From Pseudovibrio sp947494035 (GTDB lineage Bacteria; Pseudomonadota; Alphaproteobacteria; Rhizobiales; Stappiaceae), in contig CANLTN010000021.1 of NCBI GenBank assembly GCA_947494035.1, forward strand, positions 1 to 64,000: a stretch of DNA of 64,000 nt, in the 5' to 3' direction. The translations under genes and the position numbers were made by a program. Under the pieces are notes generated by a model. That model saw nothing but the letters and a program-made list of their open reading frames with translations. It had not been told where the DNA came from and ran no database searches. Positions 16,766-24,291 of the stretch are shown in pieces (position 1 is the first letter of the stretch; every line of letters starts with the position of its first letter).

Positions 16766-17356
16766 ATGAAATCCACGTTTGATCTGATTATTGCTGATTT
16801 GCTGCACTCTGAGGGTGGATTTGCAAATCGCAGCCGCGTGGCTGATCCGGGCGGACCGACCCACTACGGTATTACCCATAGCACTTTGAGTGCGTGGCGG
16901 GAGAGGCCCGTCAGTGTGGAAGAGGTTCGGGCGCTGGGCCAGTCAGAAGCAATCGAGATTTACCGTGTGCAGTATTGGAATGGAGTGCAAGGCGACCAGT
17001 TGCCCGTTGGACTCGACTTTGCGCTCTTCGACTTTGCTGTGAACTCTGGGCCAGCGCGGGCAGTGAAGACGTTGCAGGCCCTTCTTGGTGTGGGCGTTGA
17101 TGGTGTGCTCGGGAGCAAGACGCTGGCGGCGATAAAGCAGCATCCTACGGCCCTTCTGGTTAACGAGCTTTGTGTACAGCGGCTGGCTTTCATGAAACGG
17201 CTTCGGAATTGGCCTTACAACAAAAATGGCTGGTCGCGCCGGGTCCGTGATGTGCAGAAGCGGTCGTTTGAATTGATTACGTCGCTGGAAATACTGGACG
17301 TATCTAATGATCCAGAAAAAGCGGATGACGTGGTTTTGAACACGGCTGAGCAATAA
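16766..17356 (+). CDS. GH108 N-acetylmuramidase (phage-type lysin)
   Basis: A 196-residue glycoside hydrolase family 108 protein. The N-terminal LLHSEGGFANRSRVADPGGPTHYGIT holds the catalytic Glu of the EGG motif; the middle (YWNGVQGDQLPVGLDFALFDFAVNSGPARAV) is family-typical, and the GVDGVLGSKTLAAI segment is the peptidoglycan-binding domain. It cleaves the glycan strand of peptidoglycan. There is no signal peptide, as in phage endolysins that need a holin. The start follows GGAGG at proper spacing; earlier Met codons are too close to it. Confidence 0.85.
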   Translation: MKSTFDLIIADLLHSEGGFANRSRVADPGGPTHYGITHSTLSAWRERPVSVEEVRALGQSEAIEIYRVQYWNGVQGDQLPVGLDFALFDFAVNSGPARAVKTLQALLGVGVDGVLGSKTLAAIKQHPTALLVNELCVQRLAFMKRLRNWPYNKNGWSRRVRDVQKRSFELITSLEILDVSNDPEKADDVVLNTAEQ

Positions 17357-17534
17357 AATTTTGGCGCGACTTACGTTGCGGTTCTGGAAAATTCCCCAGT
17401 GAACTAGAGGGAATGGACCTTCTATAGGGGTAGTACCTACGCCGTTCTGCTGAGGATGGTTTAATGTGCATGCGTTGTCCAAATACAACCCAAGCACCAA
17501 CATTCTGAACTGCTAGAAAGGCATTACAGGTTTC

Positions 17535-18935
17535 ATGACAAAACTTAGCTTTGCTTCAATTCTCCTTAGTTTTACCGCTCTTACAAGTGCTCATGCGGGG
17601 GAAGCCGTTGATTTGCTGATCACCAATGCGCAGGTTCTGACCATGGATGCGCAGAAGACCGTTTATGATCGGGGGCTCGTTGCCATTAAGGGCAACAAGA
17701 TTGTTGCTGTTTCCGATGGGGCTGATAGTGCTGATTACAGTGCCGAAAAAACCATTGATGCGGATGGTGATATCGTTATGCCCGGGATGATCAACGCGCA
17801 TACACACGTTTCAATGACCGTGTTCCGTTCATTGGCTGATGATGTTCCTGATCGCTTGCATCGATTTATCTTCCCGTTGGAGGAAGCGCTTGTTTCGCGT
17901 GATATGGTTCGTATCGGTGCAAATCTTGGCAATGTGGAGATGCTGAAGGGTGGCGTAACCACCTATGCTGATATGTACTACTTCGAGGATGAAGTTGCGA
18001 AGACTGTCGATCAGATTGGTATGCGTGCCGTGCTTGGGGAGACAGTGATCCAGTTTCCGGTGGCAGATGCGCAGAATGCCGAAGAAGGCATCAATTACGC
18101 TTTGAATTTCATCGAGGAATACAAGGACCACCCACGTATTACGCCTGCATTTGCACCCCATGCGCCATATACAAACACGACTGAAGTGCTGGTGAAAGTG
18201 AATGAGCTGGCTCAGGAAAAGGATGTACCGGTCCTTATCCACCTCTCTGAATCCTCTGTCGAAAGTGAGAAGATTGAAAACCGGATGCCTGGCAAAACGC
18301 CAATCGGTTACATGGCGGAAATCGGGGCACTCGCAAAAAACTGGGTGGCAGCGCATGCCATTACAGCAAATGATGACGATATCCAGATTTTGAAAGATTA
18401 TGATGTTGGTGTTTCTCACAATATGAGCGCAAACATCAAAGCCGCAAAGGGTGTTGCACCTGCGTTGAAGATGTTTGATCAGGGGCTTCGTATTGGTCTT
18501 GGTACTGATGGCCCAATGTCCGGCAACACGCTTTCCATCATTGATGAGCTGGGACAGGTGGCGAAGGTTCACAAACTGGCCAACAATGACCGGGCAGCGA
18601 TGCCTCCGGTAAAAGTGGTTGAAATGGCAACTATTGGTGCTGCGCGTGCATTGCACATGGAAGACAAGATCGGATCATTGGAAGCTGGGAAGCTAGCTGA
18701 CGTGATCATTATTGACACCAAAGCGCCAAACATGGTTCCGATCTACAATCCTTACTCCGCCTTGGTATATTCTGCTTATGCAACCAATGTCAGCACTTCA
18801 ATCGTTGATGGCCAGATCCTGATGGACAAGCGCGAAGTGCTGACCGTGGATGAAGACCAAATCCGCAAGGAAGCGCAGGAATTTGCTGAAGTCGTCCGCA
18901 AAACAGTCATTGATAAAGGCGAAGTGGTTCAATAG
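17535..18935 (+). CDS. Exported amidohydrolase (MtaD/SAH deaminase-like)
   Basis: A 466-residue metal-dependent hydrolase of the adenosine/5-methylthioadenosine and S-adenosylhomocysteine deaminase or chlorohydrolase group. Metal ligands are visible: HTH in PGMINAHTHVS, His in VLIHLSESSVE, His in WVAAHAI and Asp in GLGTDGPMSGN. The C-terminal IGSLEAGKLADVIIID strand is typical. Unusually for this cytoplasmic group, the first 21 residues (TKLSFASILLSFTALTSAHA) form a signal peptide, so it probably acts in the periplasm. Substrate is unknown. It has its own downstream terminator. Confidence 0.85.
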   Translation: MTKLSFASILLSFTALTSAHAGEAVDLLITNAQVLTMDAQKTVYDRGLVAIKGNKIVAVSDGADSADYSAEKTIDADGDIVMPGMINAHTHVSMTVFRSLADDVPDRLHRFIFPLEEALVSRDMVRIGANLGNVEMLKGGVTTYADMYYFEDEVAKTVDQIGMRAVLGETVIQFPVADAQNAEEGINYALNFIEEYKDHPRITPAFAPHAPYTNTTEVLVKVNELAQEKDVPVLIHLSESSVESEKIENRMPGKTPIGYMAEIGALAKNWVAAHAITANDDDIQILKDYDVGVSHNMSANIKAAKGVAPALKMFDQGLRIGLGTDGPMSGNTLSIIDELGQVAKVHKLANNDRAAMPPVKVVEMATIGAARALHMEDKIGSLEAGKLADVIIIDTKAPNMVPIYNPYSALVYSAYATNVSTSIVDGQILMDKREVLTVDEDQIRKEAQEFAEVVRKTVIDKGEVVQ

Positions 18936-18965
18936 ACAATATTGAATGTATGTGAAGTTTGTATT

Positions 18966-18997
18966 GGGGGACTGGCTTGGTCAGTTCCCCTTTTTTT
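18966..18997 (+). terminator. Amidohydrolase terminator
   Basis: GGGGGACTG pairs with CAGTTCCCC (one G-T pair) around a seven-base loop and is followed by seven T. Confidence 0.8.
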
Positions 18998-19078
18998 CAT
19001 GCAGAATAAGTGCACATTGTTTGATGTGGCAAGCAGATCGGCTTCAATGTGCAAGAATGTTGATTTTATTGAGAAAAT

Positions 19079-19155
19079 TGGTCGGGTAGGCCGGATTTGA
19101 ACCGACGACCCCTTCACCCCCAGTGAAGTGCGCTACCAGGCTGCGCTACTACCCG
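19079..19155 (-). tRNA. tRNA-Pro (GGG)
   Basis: Read on the minus strand the sequence folds as a full cloverleaf. The acceptor stem is CGGGTAG with CTACCCG and discriminator A. The D arm carries AGCGCAGCCTGGTAGCGC, and the anticodon stem CTTCA/TGAAG has a CTGGGGG loop giving anticodon GGG. The T arm is GTCGGTTCAAATCCGGC. The 3' CCA is encoded. Total length is 77. Confidence 0.95.
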
Positions 19156-19292
19156 AACCGTGAGGAACCTCGCGCCTGGATGCGTCTACGCATATGCAAG
19201 GCTTCCTATTTCCAGCATAAGCTTAGTAGCTTACCCTTACAGCTTTCCTACCCAATTCAGGTTGTCTGATCAAGGAGCAAATGACGCTACTG

Positions 19293-20558
19293 TTATTGTG
19301 CTGGTGGAAAACGCCTGTGGCGGGTGATGCCGGATTCCACTGCGATGATCGCCCAGAGGATCCCAAGCAGCAGAAAATAGTGCCGCCAGTGGTCGCTGTC
19401 GATAATGAAGCTGACACAGGCGTGTAACAGGAAGGCTACGTAGGTGCAGATGATGTATTTCTGCCATGGTCGTGGTTTGAAGACCAGCGGGAACGCCTTG
19501 ATCAGTGTCCAGAAAACAAGGGTTATGTAGGAAAGACCGCCGAGCCACCCGTAGGTGGTAAAGGCTTTCAGGTATGCGTTGTGTTCATCCTCCGGGAAGA
19601 TGGCATTAAAGCCGCCGAAACCAAGGCCAAAGGGCCGTTCGGTGACAAGTGTGAAACCTTCGCTCCAGCGGCCAAACCGGCCCAGACGCGCTCCATCATA
19701 ATCCTGCACGAGCTTGGCGCGCTGGGTGAACATCTCCGAGATAGAATCAATTGAAAGAATCGCGATGAATGCAAGGACGAGGCCTAGAGCTGCCAGACTA
19801 AGAATACCGAGTAGCTTCAAACGTGGGACTGATCGACGCTCGTTGATGAATACCAGCAGGAATACCATGAGCGCACCACCCAGAGTCATACCCCAGGCTG
19901 CACGGGAGAAGGACAGGAACGCACCAAGTAGCAAGATGAGCAGAATGCCTGCCTTAAAGATATTCTGCCGCAAAGGCTTTGTGAGAATATCGTAGATGAT
20001 CAGCAGCACCGGCAAGAGCAGGAACGGACCGTAAACGTTTGGGTCCTTGAAGGTAGCTTTTGCCCGTCCGAAGCGGGTGAACTGATCGTATGCGCCGGGG
20101 AAAGCATCGAAGTATCCTGCAATGGCCAGTAGTGTGGCGAATAATGCGGCCAGCAGGTATCCCTTTTCAATAACACTTATCCGCTCGATCTTTGCGGACA
20201 ACGTTACTGCATAGAAGAAGGCTGAAAATGCCAGAAAAACGGTTACGGCATAAAAGATGACAGCCTCTTTGGTATCAGCCGCTGCGGGGAGGGCCAGAAT
20301 ACCGCCGGTGACGTAAAAGCACAGCAGGATGAGGAGCGGTAAGACATCCTTGCGCAGTTCGAGCCCGAAGAAGGACCAGCCAACCAGAAGCAGAGCGATC
20401 AGAAGGTCATACGGAGCCGGTTCAATGATGACGAGTGCGCTCACGGATGCAGTCAGGAACAGGAGTGCTCTTGCAATTGTCTCTGTGCCGATTGTCAGCG
20501 GGACGTGCCAGAAGGGGCGCGTGTTCTTGAATGCAGGTGGGCGCGATAGGTCGGTCAA
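19293..20558 (-). CDS. O-antigen ligase/Wzy-type polymerase
   Basis: A 421-residue inner-membrane protein with about eleven helices and the Wzy_C/O-antigen ligase region. The large periplasmic loop has RFGRWSEGFTLV, RPFGLGFGGFNAIFPEDEHNAYLKA, with the conserved His before the next helix. These proteins polymerise lipid-linked repeat units or attach glycans to acceptors. It overlaps the sugar-phosphate transferase gene upstream by four bases, so the two are translationally coupled. In holdfast terms it fills the HfsC polymerase role (inference). Confidence 0.85.
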   Translation of the reverse strand: MTDLSRPPAFKNTRPFWHVPLTIGTETIARALLFLTASVSALVIIEPAPYDLLIALLLVGWSFFGLELRKDVLPLLILLCFYVTGGILALPAAADTKEAVIFYAVTVFLAFSAFFYAVTLSAKIERISVIEKGYLLAALFATLLAIAGYFDAFPGAYDQFTRFGRAKATFKDPNVYGPFLLLPVLLIIYDILTKPLRQNIFKAGILLILLLGAFLSFSRAAWGMTLGGALMVFLLVFINERRSVPRLKLLGILSLAALGLVLAFIAILSIDSISEMFTQRAKLVQDYDGARLGRFGRWSEGFTLVTERPFGLGFGGFNAIFPEDEHNAYLKAFTTYGWLGGLSYITLVFWTLIKAFPLVFKPRPWQKYIICTYVAFLLHACVSFIIDSDHWRHYFLLLGILWAIIAVESGITRHRRFPPAQ

Positions 20559-22114
20559 TATGCGTTTTCCGTTTCCAGAAGACAGAACGGCGTTTTAATC
20601 AGGATGTAGAGATCGAAGAAAACTGACCAGTTTTCAATGTAATAGATGTCGCATTCGACGCGCTTTTGGATCTTGTCTTCCGTGTCTGTTTCTCCGCGCC
20701 AGCCTTTGATCTGGGCCCAGCCTGTGATGCCCGGTTTGACCTTGTGGCGTGCAAAGTAGCCGTCCACCACATTCTCATAGAGACGATCTTCTGCCTTAGC
20801 CGAAAGGGCGTGAGGCCGGGGGCCGACGAGGGAGAGCTGCCCCATGAGCACGTTCAAGAGTTGCGGGAGTTCATCCAGCGAGGTTTTGCGGATGATGCGC
20901 CCAACCTTGGTGACACGCGGATCGCCTTTTGTGACAAGCTTGGAGGCGTTGGCGTCTGCCATGTTGTGGTACATGGAGCGGAACTTGAAGACATCAATCA
21001 GCTCGTTGTTAAAGCCGTATCGTTTTTGGCGGAAGAGGACCGGTCCGGGGCTATCCAGCTTGATCAGTATGGCCGTGATCAGCATAACCGGTAACAGGAT
21101 GATCAGCGACAGACTTGCAAAGAACAGGTCAAACGCGCGCTTTGTGATGGTGTCCCAGTCTGTAATCGGTTTTTCCAGCACATCAACGAAGGGTACTGAG
21201 CCGACGAAAGAAGAAGCTCTTTGGCGGAAACGCAGCTTGTCCGTATGGGCAGACAGGCGAATATCGACCGGCAAAACCCAGAGTCTTTCAAGCAGTTGAA
21301 GGATGCGTTTTTCGGCACGGATCGGAATCGTCACCAGCAGCATGTCAATTTGTGCGATGCGGGCGAATTCAATCAGGTCCGAGATGTTTCCGAGCTTCTG
21401 GTAGCCTGCAACGCTTGCTGGGGAGCGGTCGTTGTCGCGGTCATCAAAGATGCCGCAGATTTCAATTGGATTGTTGGGTTGGCGCTCCAGTTCAGCTATC
21501 AGGTCCGCCGCCGCCTGACCACCGCCCACAAGAACGGCGCGCCGGTTTAAGCGGCCTGTGCGGGTCCAGCGTACAATGAGGCTGCGCATTGTCATTCTGA
21601 AGAGCGAGAGTGCAACTGCCCCGCCGATGAACCAACTTAGCAGGATGGTTTGCGGGATTTCTGCGGATGGGAGGATGAGTAACAGGGATGTAATCAGTGC
21701 GGCAAAGACAAGTGCCCATGCACTGACGAGTCGCGTAAGATGGGAGAATGCTTTTTGCAGGGTGTTGGTCTGATATAGATCGGCCATCTGAAACAGCATG
21801 ACGCCAATCATGGCGGCTTCGAGCAAAGCAACGACTTGCCAGAGTGCGGGAACGTTGATTGACGCACTATACAGAGGGGCAATGATCCCGGCCAGGATAA
21901 TTATGCCCGCATCTGCACTGCGCAGGAAGCCATCAAGGACTGTTTTTGAGATGGTGTTGGTGCGCAGAGTGGCTGCAATCTCTAATGCATCTTTGGAGAG
22001 GTTGCTGTTGGTTCCGGTTTCGTGTTGCTGCGCATGCGGCTGGTGGCTGTCCGGTATGGGCTTGCCATCGGGTGACAGGCTATTTTCAATTAATTCGAAG
22101 CGTGTTTTGACCAT
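20555..22114 (-). CDS. Polyprenyl-phosphate sugar-1-P transferase (WbaP/HfsE-like)
   Basis: A 519-residue initiating glycosyltransferase that places the first sugar phosphate on undecaprenyl phosphate. Four to five N-terminal helices and a CoA-binding-like Rossmann region (RRAVLVGGGQAAADLIAELE) precede the C-terminal transferase domain. That domain has KRAFDLFFASLSLIILLP, SPGPVLFRQKRYG, FKFRSM, TSLDELPQLLNVL, SLVGPRPH and VKPGITGWAQIKGWRG. This layout is that of exopolysaccharide undecaprenyl-phosphate glucose phosphotransferases. It is followed closely by the polymerase gene. Confidence 0.93.
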   Translation of the reverse strand: MVKTRFELIENSLSPDGKPIPDSHQPHAQQHETGTNSNLSKDALEIAATLRTNTISKTVLDGFLRSADAGIIILAGIIAPLYSASINVPALWQVVALLEAAMIGVMLFQMADLYQTNTLQKAFSHLTRLVSAWALVFAALITSLLLILPSAEIPQTILLSWFIGGAVALSLFRMTMRSLIVRWTRTGRLNRRAVLVGGGQAAADLIAELERQPNNPIEICGIFDDRDNDRSPASVAGYQKLGNISDLIEFARIAQIDMLLVTIPIRAEKRILQLLERLWVLPVDIRLSAHTDKLRFRQRASSFVGSVPFVDVLEKPITDWDTITKRAFDLFFASLSLIILLPVMLITAILIKLDSPGPVLFRQKRYGFNNELIDVFKFRSMYHNMADANASKLVTKGDPRVTKVGRIIRKTSLDELPQLLNVLMGQLSLVGPRPHALSAKAEDRLYENVVDGYFARHKVKPGITGWAQIKGWRGETDTEDKIQKRVECDIYYIENWSVFFDLYILIKTPFCLLETENAY

Positions 22115-22125
22115 TTGCCGGGCGC

Positions 22126-23334
22126 CTAAATGGGGCTGTTTTCAGAGCGCAGCGTTGATTTCGGGGACTGCTGGGAGGCGTCAACCGGCTTATCTTTCGC
22201 GCTTTGAACAGGGTGATAAAATTGGGTGATGCTCTGCGCCATTTGTGGCAGAGCGAAATTTGTTTTTAGATGATCCTGCAAGTTCTGGCTTAATTGGGCC
22301 TGCTCTTCAGGGTGTGTAAGAGCCTGTAGAATTGCCTCTGTCAGTGCTCGTTGATTATCTGGCGGGACAAGTGTTTTCCGGTAATCTGCATAAATCTCCG
22401 GAATGCCGCCCACATGCGTTGTGATCAATGGCTTTTGAGCGGCAAGCAATTCTAGAACTACATAGGGTAAGGCTTCCGCGCGAGAGGGGATGACCGCGGT
22501 CTTGCCAAGGTGTAGGGCCTTGCTGAGTGGTAAGAACCCATGGAAGGTGATGTAAGCCTGTAGATTTTTCTCACGAACCATCTGTTCGAACTGCGACCGG
22601 TCGGGTCCGTCTCCTACGATGGCGAGCGTTGGTTTTGTGGTCTTGTGCAGGTCCTGCACTGCGTTGATGAGCAGATCGACGCCTTTAAGCTCGCGGAGTT
22701 CGCCGATGAATAACAGGTCGGCGGCATCTTCTCGCGGTGTGATCTGTCTGAACTCAGATGGATTTAGTCCGTTATGGACGACCCTGTAGCGCAGTGAAGT
22801 GGAGGGTAGGCCGACTTTCTGCTGGTAAGCCGCCTTTTCAAAGGCGCTGGTAAACACGAGTGCGTCTGTGAGTGGCCGCAAGAACTTTTCAAGTCTGATG
22901 TATATCTTGCCCGCACTGGTTGAGGAATCGTAGTGCAGACTGCCGCCATGGGGGCTGTAAATGCGCTGGGCTTTGATGCCGCGTAGTTTTAGGGCTGATC
23001 CGATAGTTCGGGCAATGACGCCGCCTTTTGCACCGTGCCCGTGCAGGACATCCGGTTTTTGTAAGGCGAGGTGCTTTAAGAGCTTATAGAAGCTGGGCAG
23101 GTCTTTGGGGGAGAGAGAGCGGGCCATTGGGACTGTCATTAAACCCAGAGCGAGCTTTGGTCTTAGGCAATCCAGCTGTTCCCTTGATGCCTGCGGAATA
23201 TGGTTGGAGGCGCAGATGATGCCGAGCTCGTGCCCCATCTTGATCTGCTCTTCAGCAAGATCCATAAGATGACGAAACGCACCGCCCAAGGGTGCGCGTA
23301 TACAATGCACAATTTTCAGCTTGCCCATAGACAT
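22126..23334 (-). CDS. GT4 family glycosyltransferase
   Basis: A 402-residue GT-B fold enzyme. The N-terminal half begins KLKIVHCIRAPLGGAFRHLMDLA; the C-terminal half has LLFIGELRELKGVDLLINA and the EX7E-type motif EALPYVVLE followed by PLITTHVGGIPEIY, which binds the nucleotide sugar. It should add a sugar to the lipid-linked repeat unit. A GTG at 23352 is in frame, but the ATG at 23334 has a better-placed GGGGAG. It lies 11 bases upstream of the sugar-phosphate transferase gene. It is the only ordinary sugar transferase seen in the locus. Confidence 0.9.
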   Translation of the reverse strand: MSMGKLKIVHCIRAPLGGAFRHLMDLAEEQIKMGHELGIICASNHIPQASREQLDCLRPKLALGLMTVPMARSLSPKDLPSFYKLLKHLALQKPDVLHGHGAKGGVIARTIGSALKLRGIKAQRIYSPHGGSLHYDSSTSAGKIYIRLEKFLRPLTDALVFTSAFEKAAYQQKVGLPSTSLRYRVVHNGLNPSEFRQITPREDAADLLFIGELRELKGVDLLINAVQDLHKTTKPTLAIVGDGPDRSQFEQMVREKNLQAYITFHGFLPLSKALHLGKTAVIPSRAEALPYVVLELLAAQKPLITTHVGGIPEIYADYRKTLVPPDNQRALTEAILQALTHPEEQAQLSQNLQDHLKTNFALPQMAQSITQFYHPVQSAKDKPVDASQQSPKSTLRSENSPI

Positions 23335-23513
23335 CTGAAGCTCACTCCCCACCGCGCATACCTTGCCTTTTGCTCCCGAGCAAAAAGCGAATGCGCCTTC
23401 TAGTTGTAAGCTTAAAATACTGTTTGAGCTGTTAATTAATAGGGTTAATTTACCCTTAATTTTGGGTCTTGACCTAGTTCAATGCGAAGGCGTGCAGGCT
23501 GCATACTCTTAAT

Positions 23514-24071
23514 TTAAAAGAGTCTTTCGTGCACGTAGAGTGTGTCACCGGGACGAACTGGTGCTGTGATCGTTGCGCGGCCACTGGCGACTTCGCTGCC
23601 AAGTTGACGGGTCAGGTCAATGTTTTGATGATGGGCTCTGGATGAAAAACCACCGGCAGTTGCGATGGCGTTTTGCACGGTCATGCCCGGCAGGTAGGCG
23701 TACTGGCCCGCATTATTGACTTCACCCATAACGAAGATTGGTCGATAGGTCGCCACTTCGACCGATACATCGGGGTCACGAACAAAATCGCTCTTCAGGC
23801 GGGCGCGGATCAGGCTTGCCAGTTGCTTTGGTGTTTTGCCAGCTGCGTTGATCTGACCAATCAGTGGGAAGGCGAGGATGCCGCCCTGATCAATTCTGTA
23901 GGTGTTGGACAGATTGGCCTGGCCAAACACAATGATGCGAACTTCGTCGCTGGCTGCCAGTGTATAAGGCTGGATTAATTCCTCATGAAAGGCAGGGCCC
24001 GGCTTTTTATAAGAGGAACAACTCGCTAATAGAGTTAAGCCAGCAATAACGGCAAGTAGGCGCGGGCGCAT
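23514..24071 (-). CDS. Wza-type polysaccharide export lipoprotein
   Basis: A 185-residue outer-membrane polysaccharide export protein. The signal peptide ends in a lipobox (LLASC, Cys 18). Then come the Poly_export domain (YTLAASDEVRIIVFG to GGILAFPLIGQINAAGKT) and a SLBB domain (FVMGEVNNAGQYAYLPGMTVQNAIATAGGF). It is shorter than E. coli Wza and similar in size to HfsD-like proteins. An AAAGGA site fits the ATG; an upstream GTG is unlikely. It is divergent from the Wzc-like gene, with 220 bases holding both promoters. Confidence 0.92.
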   Translation of the reverse strand: MRPRLLAVIAGLTLLASCSSYKKPGPAFHEELIQPYTLAASDEVRIIVFGQANLSNTYRIDQGGILAFPLIGQINAAGKTPKQLASLIRARLKSDFVRDPDVSVEVATYRPIFVMGEVNNAGQYAYLPGMTVQNAIATAGGFSSRAHHQNIDLTRQLGSEVASGRATITAPVRPGDTLYVHERLF

Positions 24072-24291
24072 TACAAAATCCTTTAAATCCACTGGGTGTA
24101 TATTTCGGATCAGCAGGTTAATAGAGTCTAAATATTATAATTATTGTCTAATTAATTTTTGTAGCTATCTTTGCTTCTTTGTCATTTCTTCCCAGCATTT
24201 GATTGTGGTGCTTAACAACTTGGTTACCCTGTCCATGCATTCTTGCGAGTAGAAATGTTTGGGGCTTTTGTATTGAGTGGGGAAGTGGGCT

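Noticed and set aside
15484..17356. Complete prophage
   Set aside because: No integrase, terminase, portal, capsid or attachment repeats were found nearby; only three phage-like genes are present.
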